From: Gemmobacter sp.
GTDB lineage: Bacteria > Pseudomonadota > Alphaproteobacteria > Rhodobacterales > Rhodobacteraceae
DNA: 64,000 nt
NCBI RefSeq assembly: GCF_034676705.1
Contig: NZ_JAUCBS010000005.1
Span: 124,001-188,000, forward strand
Reading direction: 5' to 3'
Both the position numbers and the translations under genes were made by a program. Positions 1-7,929 of the stretch are shown piece by piece. A model generated the notes under the pieces. The model did no database searches and was not told the origin of the DNA. It saw only the letters and a list, made by a program, of their open reading frames with translations. Positions within the stretch are counted from its first letter, which is position 1. Each line of letters begins with the position of its first letter.

Positions 1-123
1 CAGGGGGAATACCAGCCGTCCGCTGTCCTTGTGCCGCCCGCCCAGCAGGGTCACGGACCCGCCGTCGGGGGCAAGGCGCAGCAGGTCGGCGCTGATCGGG
101 GGGAAGGGGGATGTGCTGTTCAT
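1..123 (-). CDS. Zn-ribbon/OB-fold (DUF35-like) protein, N-terminal part
   Basis: Only the first 41 codons lie in the window; the gene runs off the left edge. The visible N-terminus contains LLGGRHKDSGRLVFP, which resembles the start of the rubredoxin-like knuckle of DUF35 OB-fold proteins that partner thiolases or acyl-CoA enzymes. The usual CxxC is not present here: the positions read H-K-D-S. It is divergent from the acyl-CoA dehydrogenase starting at 235, so about 110 bp form a shared promoter region, consistent with a common acyl-CoA role. The assignment rests on a short match and is tentative. Confidence 0.5.
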   Translation of the reverse strand, partial: MNSTSPFPPISADLLRLAPDGGSVTLLGGRHKDSGRLVFPL

Positions 124-234
124 GCCGCCGATCCTAGCCGCAAAGCGGGGCGGCCCCGAACTAGCCCTTGCGCTAGGGTTCCTGCCGCATTACGGCTGGC
201 TAGGATCGGCGCATCCATTCCGGCCGAGGTTCCC

Positions 235-1191
235 ATGCGCCTGCATCCCGATGACGAACAGCTGATGCTGCGCGACAGCATCGCCCGCTTTGCCCGCGAT
301 GGCGGTGATCTGACCAGCGGGCTGGCCGACCTGGGCCTGCTGGCGCTGGTGGTGCCCGAGGCGGCGGGGGGCCTGGGCGGCCGGGGCAGCGACCTGATGG
401 TGATGATGGAGGCGGTGGGCCACGGCCTGCTGGCCGCGCCGCTGATGGGGGCCATTGCGGCGCTGGATCTGCTGGCGCGACACGGCACGGCGGCGCAACA
501 GGCGCAATGGGTGGTGCCGGCGATGGACGGGGCGCGGCGGCTGTGCCTGGCCCAGACCGACGGCGCGGGGCTGCCGCTGGTGCCCGGCGCCGATACGGCC
601 GATGCGCTGGTGCTGGTGACGGGGGGCCGCGCCCATGTGCTGGCGCTGGACGGCCTGTCCCGCGATGCGCTGCCGCTGGCCGATGGCACCGGGGCGGCGC
701 GGTTGCGGCTGGATAATGCGCGGGCCGACCCGCTGCCCGCCACCCCCGACCAGATCGCCGACAGCATCGCGCGGGCAAGTGTGGCCGCCAGTGCCCAGAT
801 GCTGGGCATCATGGAACGGATGCTGGCCGATACGCTGGATTACGTGAAGACCCGCCAGCAGTTCGGCACCGTCATCGGCAGTTTCCAGACCATCCAGCAC
901 CGCATGGCGCGGCTGTTCGTGGGGGTGAACCTGTGCCGGTCCATGGTGCTGGCCGCCGCGGTGGCCGAGGGCGGCGACCGGCCGGACTGGCTGCGCAAGG
1001 TGGCGGCGGCGCAGGCGCTGGTCGGCGAACAGGCGCTGCATCTGGCGCATGAATGCGTGCAGTTCCATGGCGGCATGGGCATTACGCAGGAACTGGCCGT
1101 GGCGCGCGGGCACAAGCAGCTGATGGTGCTGGCCCGCCTGTTCGGCAGCCCCGCGCAGGCGCGGCAGGCGTTCGACCGGCTGGCCGGCTAG
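235..1191 (+). CDS. acyl-CoA dehydrogenase family protein (short form)
   Basis: A 318-residue acyl-CoA dehydrogenase-like flavoprotein, shorter than the usual 380-400 residues, resembling the small subunits of two-component dehydrogenases such as PimD. The N-terminal helical domain begins MRLHPDDEQLMLRDS. The C-terminal helical domain carries the family patterns RQQFG, FQTIQHRMA and QFHGGMGITQE near residues 215-290. The central beta domain is compressed. The in-frame ORF extends upstream to 31, but homology begins at the ATG at 235. It probably oxidises an acyl-CoA ester in the cytoplasm; the substrate is unknown. It ends 7 bp before the convergent SDR gene. Confidence 0.85.
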   Translation: MRLHPDDEQLMLRDSIARFARDGGDLTSGLADLGLLALVVPEAAGGLGGRGSDLMVMMEAVGHGLLAAPLMGAIAALDLLARHGTAAQQAQWVVPAMDGARRLCLAQTDGAGLPLVPGADTADALVLVTGGRAHVLALDGLSRDALPLADGTGAARLRLDNARADPLPATPDQIADSIARASVAASAQMLGIMERMLADTLDYVKTRQQFGTVIGSFQTIQHRMARLFVGVNLCRSMVLAAAVAEGGDRPDWLRKVAAAQALVGEQALHLAHECVQFHGGMGITQELAVARGHKQLMVLARLFGSPAQARQAFDRLAG

Positions 1192-1198
1192 GGCGCCG

Positions 1199-2038
1199 TC
1201 ACGCGCGCCCCTGTGCCTTCAGCTCTGCCCCGAAGCCCGGATTGCGCCGCGACAGGATGGCCTGCGCGCGTTCGGCAATTGCTGCGTCGAACGCATCCGA
1301 GGTGATGGCATAGAACCGCCCCTCCGCCACGGCATCGGCGGCGATGCCGGCCACCGTTTCCGGCGCCAGCGCATCGGGGGTAAAGCGGAACTGGCCGTTC
1401 TCATCCAGATCGGGCTGGGCACCGCTGCGGTCGAAGATCGGCGTGCGGACCAGCCCGGGGCACAGCACGGTGACGCCGATGGGCTGCCCCTCCTCGCGCA
1501 GGCCCGCATACAGCCCTTCGGAGATGCGCACCACGGCCACCTTGGACATGCCATAGGGCACCGAGCCCGAGCCGCTGATCAGCCCCGCGACCGAGGCGGT
1601 GTTCAGCACATGCGCCGGCGTGCCGCGCGCGATCATCCGGGGGACAAAGGCGTTGATGCCATGGACAACGCCCATGACGTTCACATCCAGCATCGCCCGC
1701 CATTCCGCCGGGGTGAACTGCCAGACCCGGCGCCAGCGGTTTGGGGTGGTGATGCCGGCATTGTTGCATAGCAGATCGGTGCCGCCGAACAGCTGGTCGG
1801 CCTGATCGGCAAGGGCCGTCACCGCGGCCTCGTCCGTGACATCCACGGCGCGGGCATGGGCGGTGGCGCCGGTCGCCGCGATGGCCTGCGCAGCGGCACG
1901 GACGGCGGCGCCATCGCGGTCGGCCAGCAGCAGCCGCATGCCGCGCGCCGCCAGTTCCCGCGCCAGCGCCAGCCCGATACCGCTGCCCGCGCCGGTAATC
2001 ACGGCACTGCGGCCCCTGAACGTGAAGTTATCATCCAT
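1199..2038 (-). CDS. SDR family NAD(P)-dependent oxidoreductase
   Basis: A 279-residue classical short-chain dehydrogenase. The Rossmann motif TGAGSGIG lies near residues 13-20, the NNAG motif follows at about 90, and the catalytic Ser and YxxxK (YGMSK) come near residues 145-165. Start chosen at MDDNF (2038) rather than the upstream ATG at 2062 because SDR homology begins there and an AGGGG lies about 8 bases upstream. It would reduce or oxidise an alcohol/ketone; the substrate cannot be read from sequence. It is convergent with the acyl-CoA dehydrogenase and lies downstream of two GntR genes on the same strand. Confidence 0.85.
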   Translation of the reverse strand: MDDNFTFRGRSAVITGAGSGIGLALARELAARGMRLLLADRDGAAVRAAAQAIAATGATAHARAVDVTDEAAVTALADQADQLFGGTDLLCNNAGITTPNRWRRVWQFTPAEWRAMLDVNVMGVVHGINAFVPRMIARGTPAHVLNTASVAGLISGSGSVPYGMSKVAVVRISEGLYAGLREEGQPIGVTVLCPGLVRTPIFDRSGAQPDLDENGQFRFTPDALAPETVAGIAADAVAEGRFYAITSDAFDAAIAERAQAILSRRNPGFGAELKAQGRA

Positions 2039-2115
2039 CTGCGCGCCCCTGTGCGGTCCCATCCCGCAAGGCTAGCGTGCCGGCGCCCGGCCCGGCAGCT
2101 GGCCTTTGTGCGGGG

Positions 2116-2799
2116 TCAGCCGGGCGGCACCCGGCCAAGGCGGATCGCCTGGTCCATGCCGGCCTGAAGATGGTGGCGCAGCAGCGCGACCGCGCCATCG
2201 GTATCGCGGCGCAATGCCGCCTGCATCAGGGCCCGGTGTTCGGGGCGCGAGGCGGCGGGGCGAAAGGCCAGCGCGATCATCTGATACCGCAGGTAGCGGT
2301 CGAACACCTCGGCATGGCTTTCGATCAGAACCCGCGATCCGCAGGCGGCGATCAGCGCCTGATGAAACCGCCAGTCGCTTTCGCGCCAACCGGCAATGTC
2401 CGAGGTATCGCCGCGTTCCAGCCGGTCTTCGTGACTGTCCAGCCGGTGATGCGCGGCGATCACCGCCGCCTCCCAGTCCAGCGTGCCATGGGCAAAGGAC
2501 AGCGCAAGGGCGTGTTCCTCGATCAGCAGGCGCAGGGCGGCAATGTCGCGCAGGCCGGATTCGGAAATCGGCGCCACCTCGAAGCCGCGCTGATCCTCGG
2601 CCAGCACGAACTGTTCGGCGGCCAGCCGGCTCAGCGCCTCGCGCAGCGTGCCGGCGCCCACGCCATAGCGTTCGCGCAAGGCCTCCAGCCGCAGTTTCAG
2701 CCCCGGGGCCAGCGCCCCCATGATGATATCGGCGCGCAGGCGCTGATAGGTGGTTTCACCCAGACTGTCGGCCGGGGGCAGGGCGCGCAGGCCGGTCAT
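2116..2799 (-). CDS. GntR family regulator, FCD domain (copy B)
   Basis: A 227-residue FadR-subfamily regulator: winged-helix domain at about residues 12-80 (YQRLRADIIMGALAPG, TLREALSRL) and an all-helical FCD effector domain at 90-215 with metal-ligand-like Asp/His residues. Its start overlaps the stop of the upstream GntR gene by 4 bp (ATGA), so the two are translationally coupled. It closely resembles that neighbour throughout (for example LDWEAAVIAAHH in this copy and LDWEAGVIAAHH in the other), so they are tandem paralogues. It probably controls the divergent TRAP operon or the downstream SDR. Confidence 0.9.
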   Translation of the reverse strand: MTGLRALPPADSLGETTYQRLRADIIMGALAPGLKLRLEALRERYGVGAGTLREALSRLAAEQFVLAEDQRGFEVAPISESGLRDIAALRLLIEEHALALSFAHGTLDWEAAVIAAHHRLDSHEDRLERGDTSDIAGWRESDWRFHQALIAACGSRVLIESHAEVFDRYLRYQMIALAFRPAASRPEHRALMQAALRRDTDGAVALLRHHLQAGMDQAIRLGRVPPG

Positions 2800-3476
2800 C
2801 CCTGTGTGTCCTGCAACAGGCCGTTCTGCACGGTATAGTCGATGCAGGCACCGATATGGCCGCGCAGCAGATCCTGGGCCCGCGCGGCGTCATGGTCCAG
2901 CGCAGCCGCCAGCAGCGCATCGTGTTCGCGCGTCGCGGCATCGCCCCGGAACATCACCAGCAGCACCTGATAGCGCAGGAAGCGGTCAAAGATCCGCCGG
3001 TGCGCTGCCAGCAGCTCCGGCGACCCGCAGGCCGCGACCAGCGCCACATGGAATTCGCGGTCATACCGCTTCCAGTCCTCGGACATCGTGCGGTCGCCGG
3101 CCAGCATCCGGGCCTCCATCCGCGACAGCTTGTGATGGGCGGCGATCACGCCGGCCTCCCAATCCAGATCGCCGCGCAGGAACGACAGGCCGACCCCATG
3201 GCATTCCAGCAGGATGCGCATGTCGGAAATCTCGCGCAGCTCTCGGGCGGTGATGGCGGCCACTTCGTAACCGCGGGCCGGTTCGAACAGGATCAGCCCG
3301 TCCGAGATCAGCCGGGGCAGCACCTCGCGCAGGGTGGCCACGCTGACCTCGTAGCGCAGGCGCAGCTGTTCCAGCCGCAGCCGGCTGCCGGGGCCAAGGC
3401 GGCCGAACACGATATCCTCGCGCAGGCGCCTGTGCAGGCTGCCGCCCACCGAATCGCCTGCCTGCAACAATGCCAT
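2796..3476 (-). CDS. GntR family regulator, FCD domain (copy A)
   Basis: A 226-residue FCD-type GntR regulator, paralogous to the next gene. Start set at 3476 (MALLQAGDSVGG) because a strong AGGAGGAGG Shine-Dalgarno lies just upstream; the longer frame from 3539 adds unrelated residues. The wHTH is at about residues 12-75 and the FCD domain at 85-215 (DMRILLECHGVG, IAAHHKL). It is divergent from the TRAP substrate-binding gene at 3673, separated by 196 bp. By family habit it would repress that operon and be relieved by a carboxylate ligand; this is inference. Confidence 0.9.
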   Translation of the reverse strand: MALLQAGDSVGGSLHRRLREDIVFGRLGPGSRLRLEQLRLRYEVSVATLREVLPRLISDGLILFEPARGYEVAAITARELREISDMRILLECHGVGLSFLRGDLDWEAGVIAAHHKLSRMEARMLAGDRTMSEDWKRYDREFHVALVAACGSPELLAAHRRIFDRFLRYQVLLVMFRGDAATREHDALLAAALDHDAARAQDLLRGHIGACIDYTVQNGLLQDTQG

Positions 3477-3672
3477 GCCCGCCTCCTCCTGCGGCCAGTG
3501 TTGCCCCGGTCTGCGGCGGGCCGCAAGGATAGGGGGCAATCACGGATCAGATGATGATTACAAAAATATCCGATGATGCGAAGGTCAAATGTTGATTTAC
3601 ACATTCACCGATGCCAGACTTTCCGCAGGCGACCGGATGGAGGGGTCCGGGCGCACCAACGGGAGGATACCG
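3477..3672. promoter_or_regulatory. divergent promoter region, GntR pair / TRAP operon
   Basis: A 196-bp intergenic stretch, noticeably more A/T-rich around 3545-3610 than its surroundings. It contains an inverted repeat AATGT/ACATT at 3588-3592 and 3601-3605 that could be a GntR operator, and a GGGAGGA ribosome-binding site at about 3660-3666 for the TRAP gene. No clear -35/-10 pair could be assigned. Confidence 0.4.
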
Positions 3673-4665
3673 ATGACCACCACTATCTCGCGGCGCGCTG
3701 TCGTCGCGCTTGGCGGGGCTGCGCTGGCCGCGCCGTTCCTGCCGCGCATCGCCCTTGCGCAGGATCCGCTGCGCATCCGCTTTTCCGCGGTGTTTTCCGA
3801 ACAGGACATCCGCGCCGGCATGATGAAGCAGTTCGCCGCGGCGATCGGGCCGGGGTTCAAATACGAAGGCTTCTATGGCGGCACGCTGTTCAAGCAGGGG
3901 ACCGAACTGGTCGCCCTGCAACGCGGCAATCTGGAAATGTCCAACATCGCGCCGCAGGACGTGGCCAACCAGGTTCCGGCCTGGTCGGTGCTGACCTCGG
4001 GCTACCTGTTCCGCGATGCCGACCATCTGCGCGCCTTCTTCGCATCGGACGCCGGGGCCGAGATGAAGAAGCTGGCCGAGGATCAGCTGGGCATCAAGAT
4101 TCTTGGCCCCACCTTTTACGGCACCCGGCAGGTCGGCCTGCGGACCGACAAAAAGATCACCACCCCCGCCGATCTGGCCGGGGTCAAGCTGCGGATGCCG
4201 GGGGGCGAGGCGTGGCAGTTCCTGGGCCAGGCGCTTGGCGCCAACCCCACCCCCATGGCCTATGCCGAGGTCTATACCGGCCTTCAGACCGGCGCCATCG
4301 ACGGCCAGGACAACCCGCTGCCCAATGTCGAGAACATGAAGTTCTACGAGGTGATGAAGCAGGTCGTCCTGACCTCGCATCTGGTGGCGTTCGATCTGCT
4401 GACCATGTCGGGCAAGCTGTGGTCCGCACTGTCGGCCGATCAGCAGGCGGCGGTGCAGAAGGCCGCCGATGATGCCATCGCCTACAGCACCGCCGAACAT
4501 GTCAAGCGCGAGGCAGAGCTGGCCAAGACGCTGGCCGGACGGGGGTTGCAGGTTTACACCCCCGACGTGGCGGCATTCCGCGCCCATGTGCAAAAGGCCT
4601 ATGCCGCGTCGGCGCTGGCCAAGGACTGGCCAAAGGGCATGGTCGAACGCATCGGCGCCCTGTGA
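3673..4665 (+). CDS. dctP: TRAP transporter substrate-binding protein (DctP family)
   Basis: A 330-residue periplasmic binding protein of a tripartite ATP-independent importer, which takes up organic acids using an ion gradient. The N-terminus has a twin-arginine-like or Sec signal (SRRAVVALGG, then AAPFLPRIALA). The mature part has DctP patterns, including the conserved Arg region KLRMPGGEAW and the QDNPLPNVENMKFYEV segment near residues 210-235. Start at 3673 follows GGGAGGA; upstream in-frame ATGs lack this and precede the signal peptide. It is the first gene of dctP-dctQ-dctM. The ligand is unknown, but the linked dehydroquinase-like gene hints at a cyclic polyol acid or similar. Confidence 0.93.
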   Translation: MTTTISRRAVVALGGAALAAPFLPRIALAQDPLRIRFSAVFSEQDIRAGMMKQFAAAIGPGFKYEGFYGGTLFKQGTELVALQRGNLEMSNIAPQDVANQVPAWSVLTSGYLFRDADHLRAFFASDAGAEMKKLAEDQLGIKILGPTFYGTRQVGLRTDKKITTPADLAGVKLRMPGGEAWQFLGQALGANPTPMAYAEVYTGLQTGAIDGQDNPLPNVENMKFYEVMKQVVLTSHLVAFDLLTMSGKLWSALSADQQAAVQKAADDAIAYSTAEHVKREAELAKTLAGRGLQVYTPDVAAFRAHVQKAYAASALAKDWPKGMVERIGAL

Positions 4666-4676
4666 TCCGGCCCTCC

Positions 4677-4700
4677 GGGCGGCCCCGTGCCGGGCCGCCC
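4677..4700 (+). terminator. intercistronic hairpin after dctP
   Basis: A perfect 9-bp inverted repeat, GGGCGGCCC at 4677-4685 and GGGCCGCCC at 4692-4700, with a 6-nt loop in the 58-bp gap between dctP and dctQ. There is no T-run, so it is more likely an attenuator or mRNA-stabilising hairpin that keeps binding-protein expression above that of the permeases. The function is inferred from position. Confidence 0.6.
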
Positions 4701-4723
4701 CTTCTGCCCCCCAAGAGGTGACC

Positions 4724-5233
4724 ATGGTCCGCCGCCTGCCCGCCTGGCTGCACCGCCGCGCCGAGGATGTCCTTGTCCTGATGCTGCTGGCGATGTTCCT
4801 TGTCTTCCTGCTTCAGATCGTGTCGCGCTATGTGCTGAACCTGCCGATGGGCTGGACGCATGAACTCAGCGCCATCCTGTGGATCTGGTCGGTGCTGTTC
4901 GGCGCCGCCTTTGTCATCCGCGATGCCGAGGAGATGCGGTTCGACCTGATCTATGCCGCCGTGCGCGACCGCACGCGGCGCCTGATGGCGCTGGGAACGG
5001 CGGTGGTCGCGGTGGGGCTGTTCGTCTGGGCCATGCCTGCGACCTGGGATTACGTGACCTTCATGAAGGTGGAAAAATCCGCCTATCTGCGGCTGCGCTT
5101 CGACTGGCTTTACAGCATCTACATCGTCTTTGCCGTGGCCATGATCGCGCGGCAGCTGTGGATCGGCTGGACCGCCATCTTCGGCCGTGGCCCCGATGCC
5201 TATGATCCTACCAAGGCGAGTTCCGGCGTATGA
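4724..5233 (+). CDS. dctQ: TRAP transporter small permease (DctQ family)
   Basis: A 169-residue membrane protein with four hydrophobic segments, the typical DctQ size and topology. The first segment is DVLVLMLLAMFLVFLLQI, followed by the conserved SRYVLN and W-THELSAILWIW patterns. Start at 4724 follows AAGAGGTG; the longer in-frame ORF upstream is antisense-like noise over dctP. It ends with a 4-bp ATGA overlap with dctM, so the two permease subunits are translationally coupled. Confidence 0.93.
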   Translation: MVRRLPAWLHRRAEDVLVLMLLAMFLVFLLQIVSRYVLNLPMGWTHELSAILWIWSVLFGAAFVIRDAEEMRFDLIYAAVRDRTRRLMALGTAVVAVGLFVWAMPATWDYVTFMKVEKSAYLRLRFDWLYSIYIVFAVAMIARQLWIGWTAIFGRGPDAYDPTKASSGV

Positions 5234-6531
5234 CCCTGGCCAGCCCCTTTTCCATCACCCTTGTGGTGATCACCGCGCTGGCGCTGTTCGGGCTGCCCAT
5301 CGGCTTGTCGATGATCTGCGGATCCATCCTGTATCTGTGGATGGCCGGCATGGACATGGGCACGGCGGCCGAACAGTTCCTGAACGGGATGTATTCCAAC
5401 TACATCATCCTGTCGGTGCCGCTGTTCATCCTGGCGGCCGAGATCATGAATTCCGGGTCCATGACCGAACGGCTGCTGCGGTTCTGCAACGTGCTGGTCG
5501 GCCGGTTCCGGGGCGGGCTGGCGCAGATCAACATCGTGCAAAGCCTGGTCTTTGCCGGCATGTCGGGATCGGCCATCGCCGATGCCGCCGGGTCGGGCAA
5601 GATGATGCAGGCCATGATGACGCGCGACAACCGCTATCCGGCCAGCTATGCCGCCGCCCTGACGGCGGTGACGGCGGTGGTCGGGCCGATCATCCCGCCC
5701 TCGATCCCCATGGTGCTCTATGCGCTCGTGTCCGATGCCTCGATCGGCTACCTGTTCCTGGCAGGCGTGGTGCCGGGGCTGCTGATGTCGGGCTTGCAGA
5801 TGGTGCAGGTCGGCTGGGACGCGCGGCGGCGCAATTTTCCGGTGGAACCCCCGGTTGCCCTGCGCGAGGTGCCGCGCATCACCTGGCAGGCGTTTCCCAC
5901 GCTGATGATGCCGGTGATCCTGCTGGGCTGCATCTATTCCGGCATCACCACCCCGACCGAGGCCGCCGCCATTGCCGCCGCCTATGCCGTGCTGATCTCT
6001 GCCGGGCTATATCGCAGCCTTGGCCTGCGCGAGGGGTATCAGGCGCTGCTGACGGCGGGCAAGACCTCGGCCTCGATCGGGATGATGATCGGGGGGGCGC
6101 TGGTGTTCAACTATGTCGTCACCATTGAAAACATTCCCGCCAGCCTGTCGGCGCTGCTGACCGGGTGGGATCTGACGCCGCTGGAATTCCTGATCCTGGT
6201 CAACGTCGTGCTGCTGCTGCTGGGCTGCGTGCTGGAGGGCACGGCGGTGCTGCTGATCATCGTGCCGGTGTTCGTGCCCACGGCGCAGGCGCTGGGGATC
6301 GACATGGTGCATTTCGGCGTTGTGGCGGTGGTGAACATCATGCTGGGGCTGGTGACGCCGCCCTACGGGCTGCTGCTGTTCATCGTGGCGAACATTTCCG
6401 GTTCGCCCATGTCGCATATCATCCGCGACTGCCTGCCGTTCCTGGGCTGGATGGTGCTGTCGCTGGTGCTGATCACCCTGTTTCCCGACCTTGTCCTGTG
6501 GCTGCCGCGTCTGGCGGGCTACGAGGGCTGA
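5230..6531 (+). CDS. dctM: TRAP transporter large permease (DctM family)
   Basis: A 433-residue polytopic inner-membrane protein with about 12 hydrophobic segments, the transport subunit of the TRAP system. Recognisable family segments are GMSGSAIADAAGSG near residue 115, IIPPSIPMVLYA near 155, and TPTEAAAIAAAYA near 240. Full length for the family. It overlaps dctQ by 4 bp and is followed 15 bp later by the dehydroquinase-like gene, which is therefore probably co-transcribed. Confidence 0.95.
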   Translation: MTLASPFSITLVVITALALFGLPIGLSMICGSILYLWMAGMDMGTAAEQFLNGMYSNYIILSVPLFILAAEIMNSGSMTERLLRFCNVLVGRFRGGLAQINIVQSLVFAGMSGSAIADAAGSGKMMQAMMTRDNRYPASYAAALTAVTAVVGPIIPPSIPMVLYALVSDASIGYLFLAGVVPGLLMSGLQMVQVGWDARRRNFPVEPPVALREVPRITWQAFPTLMMPVILLGCIYSGITTPTEAAAIAAAYAVLISAGLYRSLGLREGYQALLTAGKTSASIGMMIGGALVFNYVVTIENIPASLSALLTGWDLTPLEFLILVNVVLLLLGCVLEGTAVLLIIVPVFVPTAQALGIDMVHFGVVAVVNIMLGLVTPPYGLLLFIVANISGSPMSHIIRDCLPFLGWMVLSLVLITLFPDLVLWLPRLAGYEG

Positions 6532-6546
6532 TGCAAAGGCAAGACC

Positions 6547-6978
6547 ATGACGATCTGGATCCTGAACGGCCCCAACCTGAACCGCCTGGGCAAGCGCGAA
6601 CCCGAGATCTACGGCCACACCACGCTGGCCGAGGTGGAAAGCTGGTGCCGCGAGGCCGCCGGCGACCGCGGGCTGCGGTTCCACCAGTCGAACGCGGAAT
6701 CCCAGATCATCGACTGGGTTCATGAGGCGATTGATACCGGCGGCACCGGGCTGGTGATCAACCCGGCCGGGCTGACCTTTACCTCGGTGCCGGTGATGGA
6801 TGCGCTGAAGATGTTCCCCGGCCCGGTGATCGAGCTGCATATCTCGAACATCCACCGGCGCGAGGCGGTGTATCACCGTTCGCTGATGTCGCCGGTGGTG
6901 ACGGCGGTGGTGGCGGGCCTGGGCGCGCGCGGCTATGTCCATGCGGTGCGGGCGTTGCTGGAGATGACGGCGCGCTAG
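6547..6978 (+). CDS. aroQ: type II 3-dehydroquinate dehydratase homologue with altered substrate-binding residues
   Basis: A 143-residue protein with the full AroQ fold pattern (LNGPNLNRLG, KREPEIYG, QSNAESQIIDW, ELHISNIH). From the family, catalytic Arg17, Tyr22, Asn72, Glu96 and His98 are present. The substrate-binding His of the THTS motif is Phe78 (TFTS), and the second substrate-binding Arg, of the FRRHS segment, is Tyr109. These two changes argue that it is not an ordinary shikimate-pathway enzyme. Its location as last gene of a TRAP operon suggests a catabolic role on the imported compound. An alternative is a still-functional but divergent dehydroquinase used in quinate breakdown. Confidence 0.8.
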   Translation: MTIWILNGPNLNRLGKREPEIYGHTTLAEVESWCREAAGDRGLRFHQSNAESQIIDWVHEAIDTGGTGLVINPAGLTFTSVPVMDALKMFPGPVIELHISNIHRREAVYHRSLMSPVVTAVVAGLGARGYVHAVRALLEMTAR

Positions 6979-6984
6979 CTGCGC

Positions 6985-7431
6985 TCAGGCCGCGGGCCGC
7001 GCCGTGATCAGGTGCAGCGCGGCCTTGCCGCCTGTCACGGCATCCGGGGTCAGCCGGCGGTCAAAGGTGGCCAATTGCCCGCCGTGCATCTGGGCCAGCG
7101 CCAGCAGGTAGGTATCGGTCACCTGCCCCGATGTCAGGATGCGCGCCGCATCCACCTGCGGCGCGGCGATCAGGCTGAAATCCTCGGCCCAGAAATCATG
7201 CCCGGGCAGATCGCGCAGCCTGTGCAGGATGCCTGCGACCTGGGCGGGGGATCCTGGCGAATTGGGGTATTTCGGGTTGCCAAGAATGCGCAGCACACCG
7301 TTTTCGGTGATCGGGCAGGTGGCCCAGGCGCCACGCCCGGTGGTTGCGAACCAGTCGTGGGCCGCATCATGCGCCACATGCCCCGGGTCGATCAGGGCAA
7401 TCAGCACGTTCACATCCAGCAGATAGGTCAA
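6985..7431 (-). CDS. vapC: VapC-type PIN-domain toxin
   Basis: A 148-residue PIN-domain ribonuclease. The four expected acidic residues are visible: Asp in LLDVNVLIAL near residue 6, Glu in TENGVLRIL near 52, Asp in VTDTYLLALA near 110, and Asp in TFDRRL near 128. No ATG fits the N-terminus; the likely start is TTG at 7431, which overlaps the antitoxin stop by 4 bp (TTGA), so toxin translation is coupled to antitoxin. It would cleave a specific RNA, probably a tRNA or rRNA loop as in other VapCs. It is convergent with the aroQ-like gene, 6 bp away. Confidence 0.88.
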   Translation of the reverse strand: MTYLLDVNVLIALIDPGHVAHDAAHDWFATTGRGAWATCPITENGVLRILGNPKYPNSPGSPAQVAGILHRLRDLPGHDFWAEDFSLIAAPQVDAARILTSGQVTDTYLLALAQMHGGQLATFDRRLTPDAVTGGKAALHLITARPAA

Positions 7432-7655
7432 GGCGCCTCGTCCCGCAGGCGGTTGACCAGATCCAGCGTCACCGGCGCCGCATCGGGGCGCGGGGTCAGC
7501 AGGGGAATGCCGTTGCGTTCCGCGCCCGAAGGCGGGCGGGCCAACGACCGGCGGGCCAGTTCGGAAATCACCTCGCCCAGCGAGCGGCGTTGCTGTGCCG
7601 CGATGGCCCGGGCGGCCAGCAGGACATCTTCGTCCAGAGAAATCGTCGTGCGCAT
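7428..7655 (-). CDS. vapB: ribbon-helix-helix VapB-type antitoxin
   Basis: A 75-residue protein opening MRTTISLDEDVLLAAR, a ribbon-helix-helix DNA-binding start, followed by a polar C-terminal tail of the kind that threads into the PIN toxin. Start set at 7655, where RHH homology begins; an ATG at 7685 would add 10 residues. It would neutralise the toxin and autorepress the pair. The last codons overlap the toxin start. Confidence 0.85.
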   Translation of the reverse strand: MRTTISLDEDVLLAARAIAAQQRRSLGEVISELARRSLARPPSGAERNGIPLLTPRPDAAPVTLDLVNRLRDEAP

Positions 7656-7685
7656 CGCAGGCCCTGTCCGTGCATCGGTCATCAC

Positions 7686-7929
7686 GCATCAGACATAGCG
7701 CATCACGGCCGAATCTTCAACTCTGACGCGCTTCGTCAGCGACACGCGATTGTTCGCAGCCGTGGCGAACTGCATCAAGAATAGGCATTCAACAAGATTG
7801 TTTGCAATCTTGTTCGAAACTGTTCCAATATCGTTGACGCACATGCCCCGCATCGCGCAGCGTGCCAACACAGGCCGCACCCGCCAGGGCAAGCGGCGAT
7901 ACCGATGAACGATCCAACAGGAGACGACC
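7686..7929. promoter_or_regulatory. promoter region of ABC importer operon with a 24-bp palindrome and repeated motif
   Basis: A 244-bp gap between vapB and the binding-protein gene. It contains a perfect inverted repeat with 10-bp arms and a 4-nt spacer at 7791-7814 (AACAAGATTG / CAATCTTGTT). Related motifs occur nearby: GATTGTTCGCA at about 7748, TTGTTCGAA at 7811 and CTGTTCCAA at about 7820. This clustering looks like a multi-site operator for the downstream operon. An AGGAGA ribosome-binding site precedes the ATG at 7930. Confidence 0.5.
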
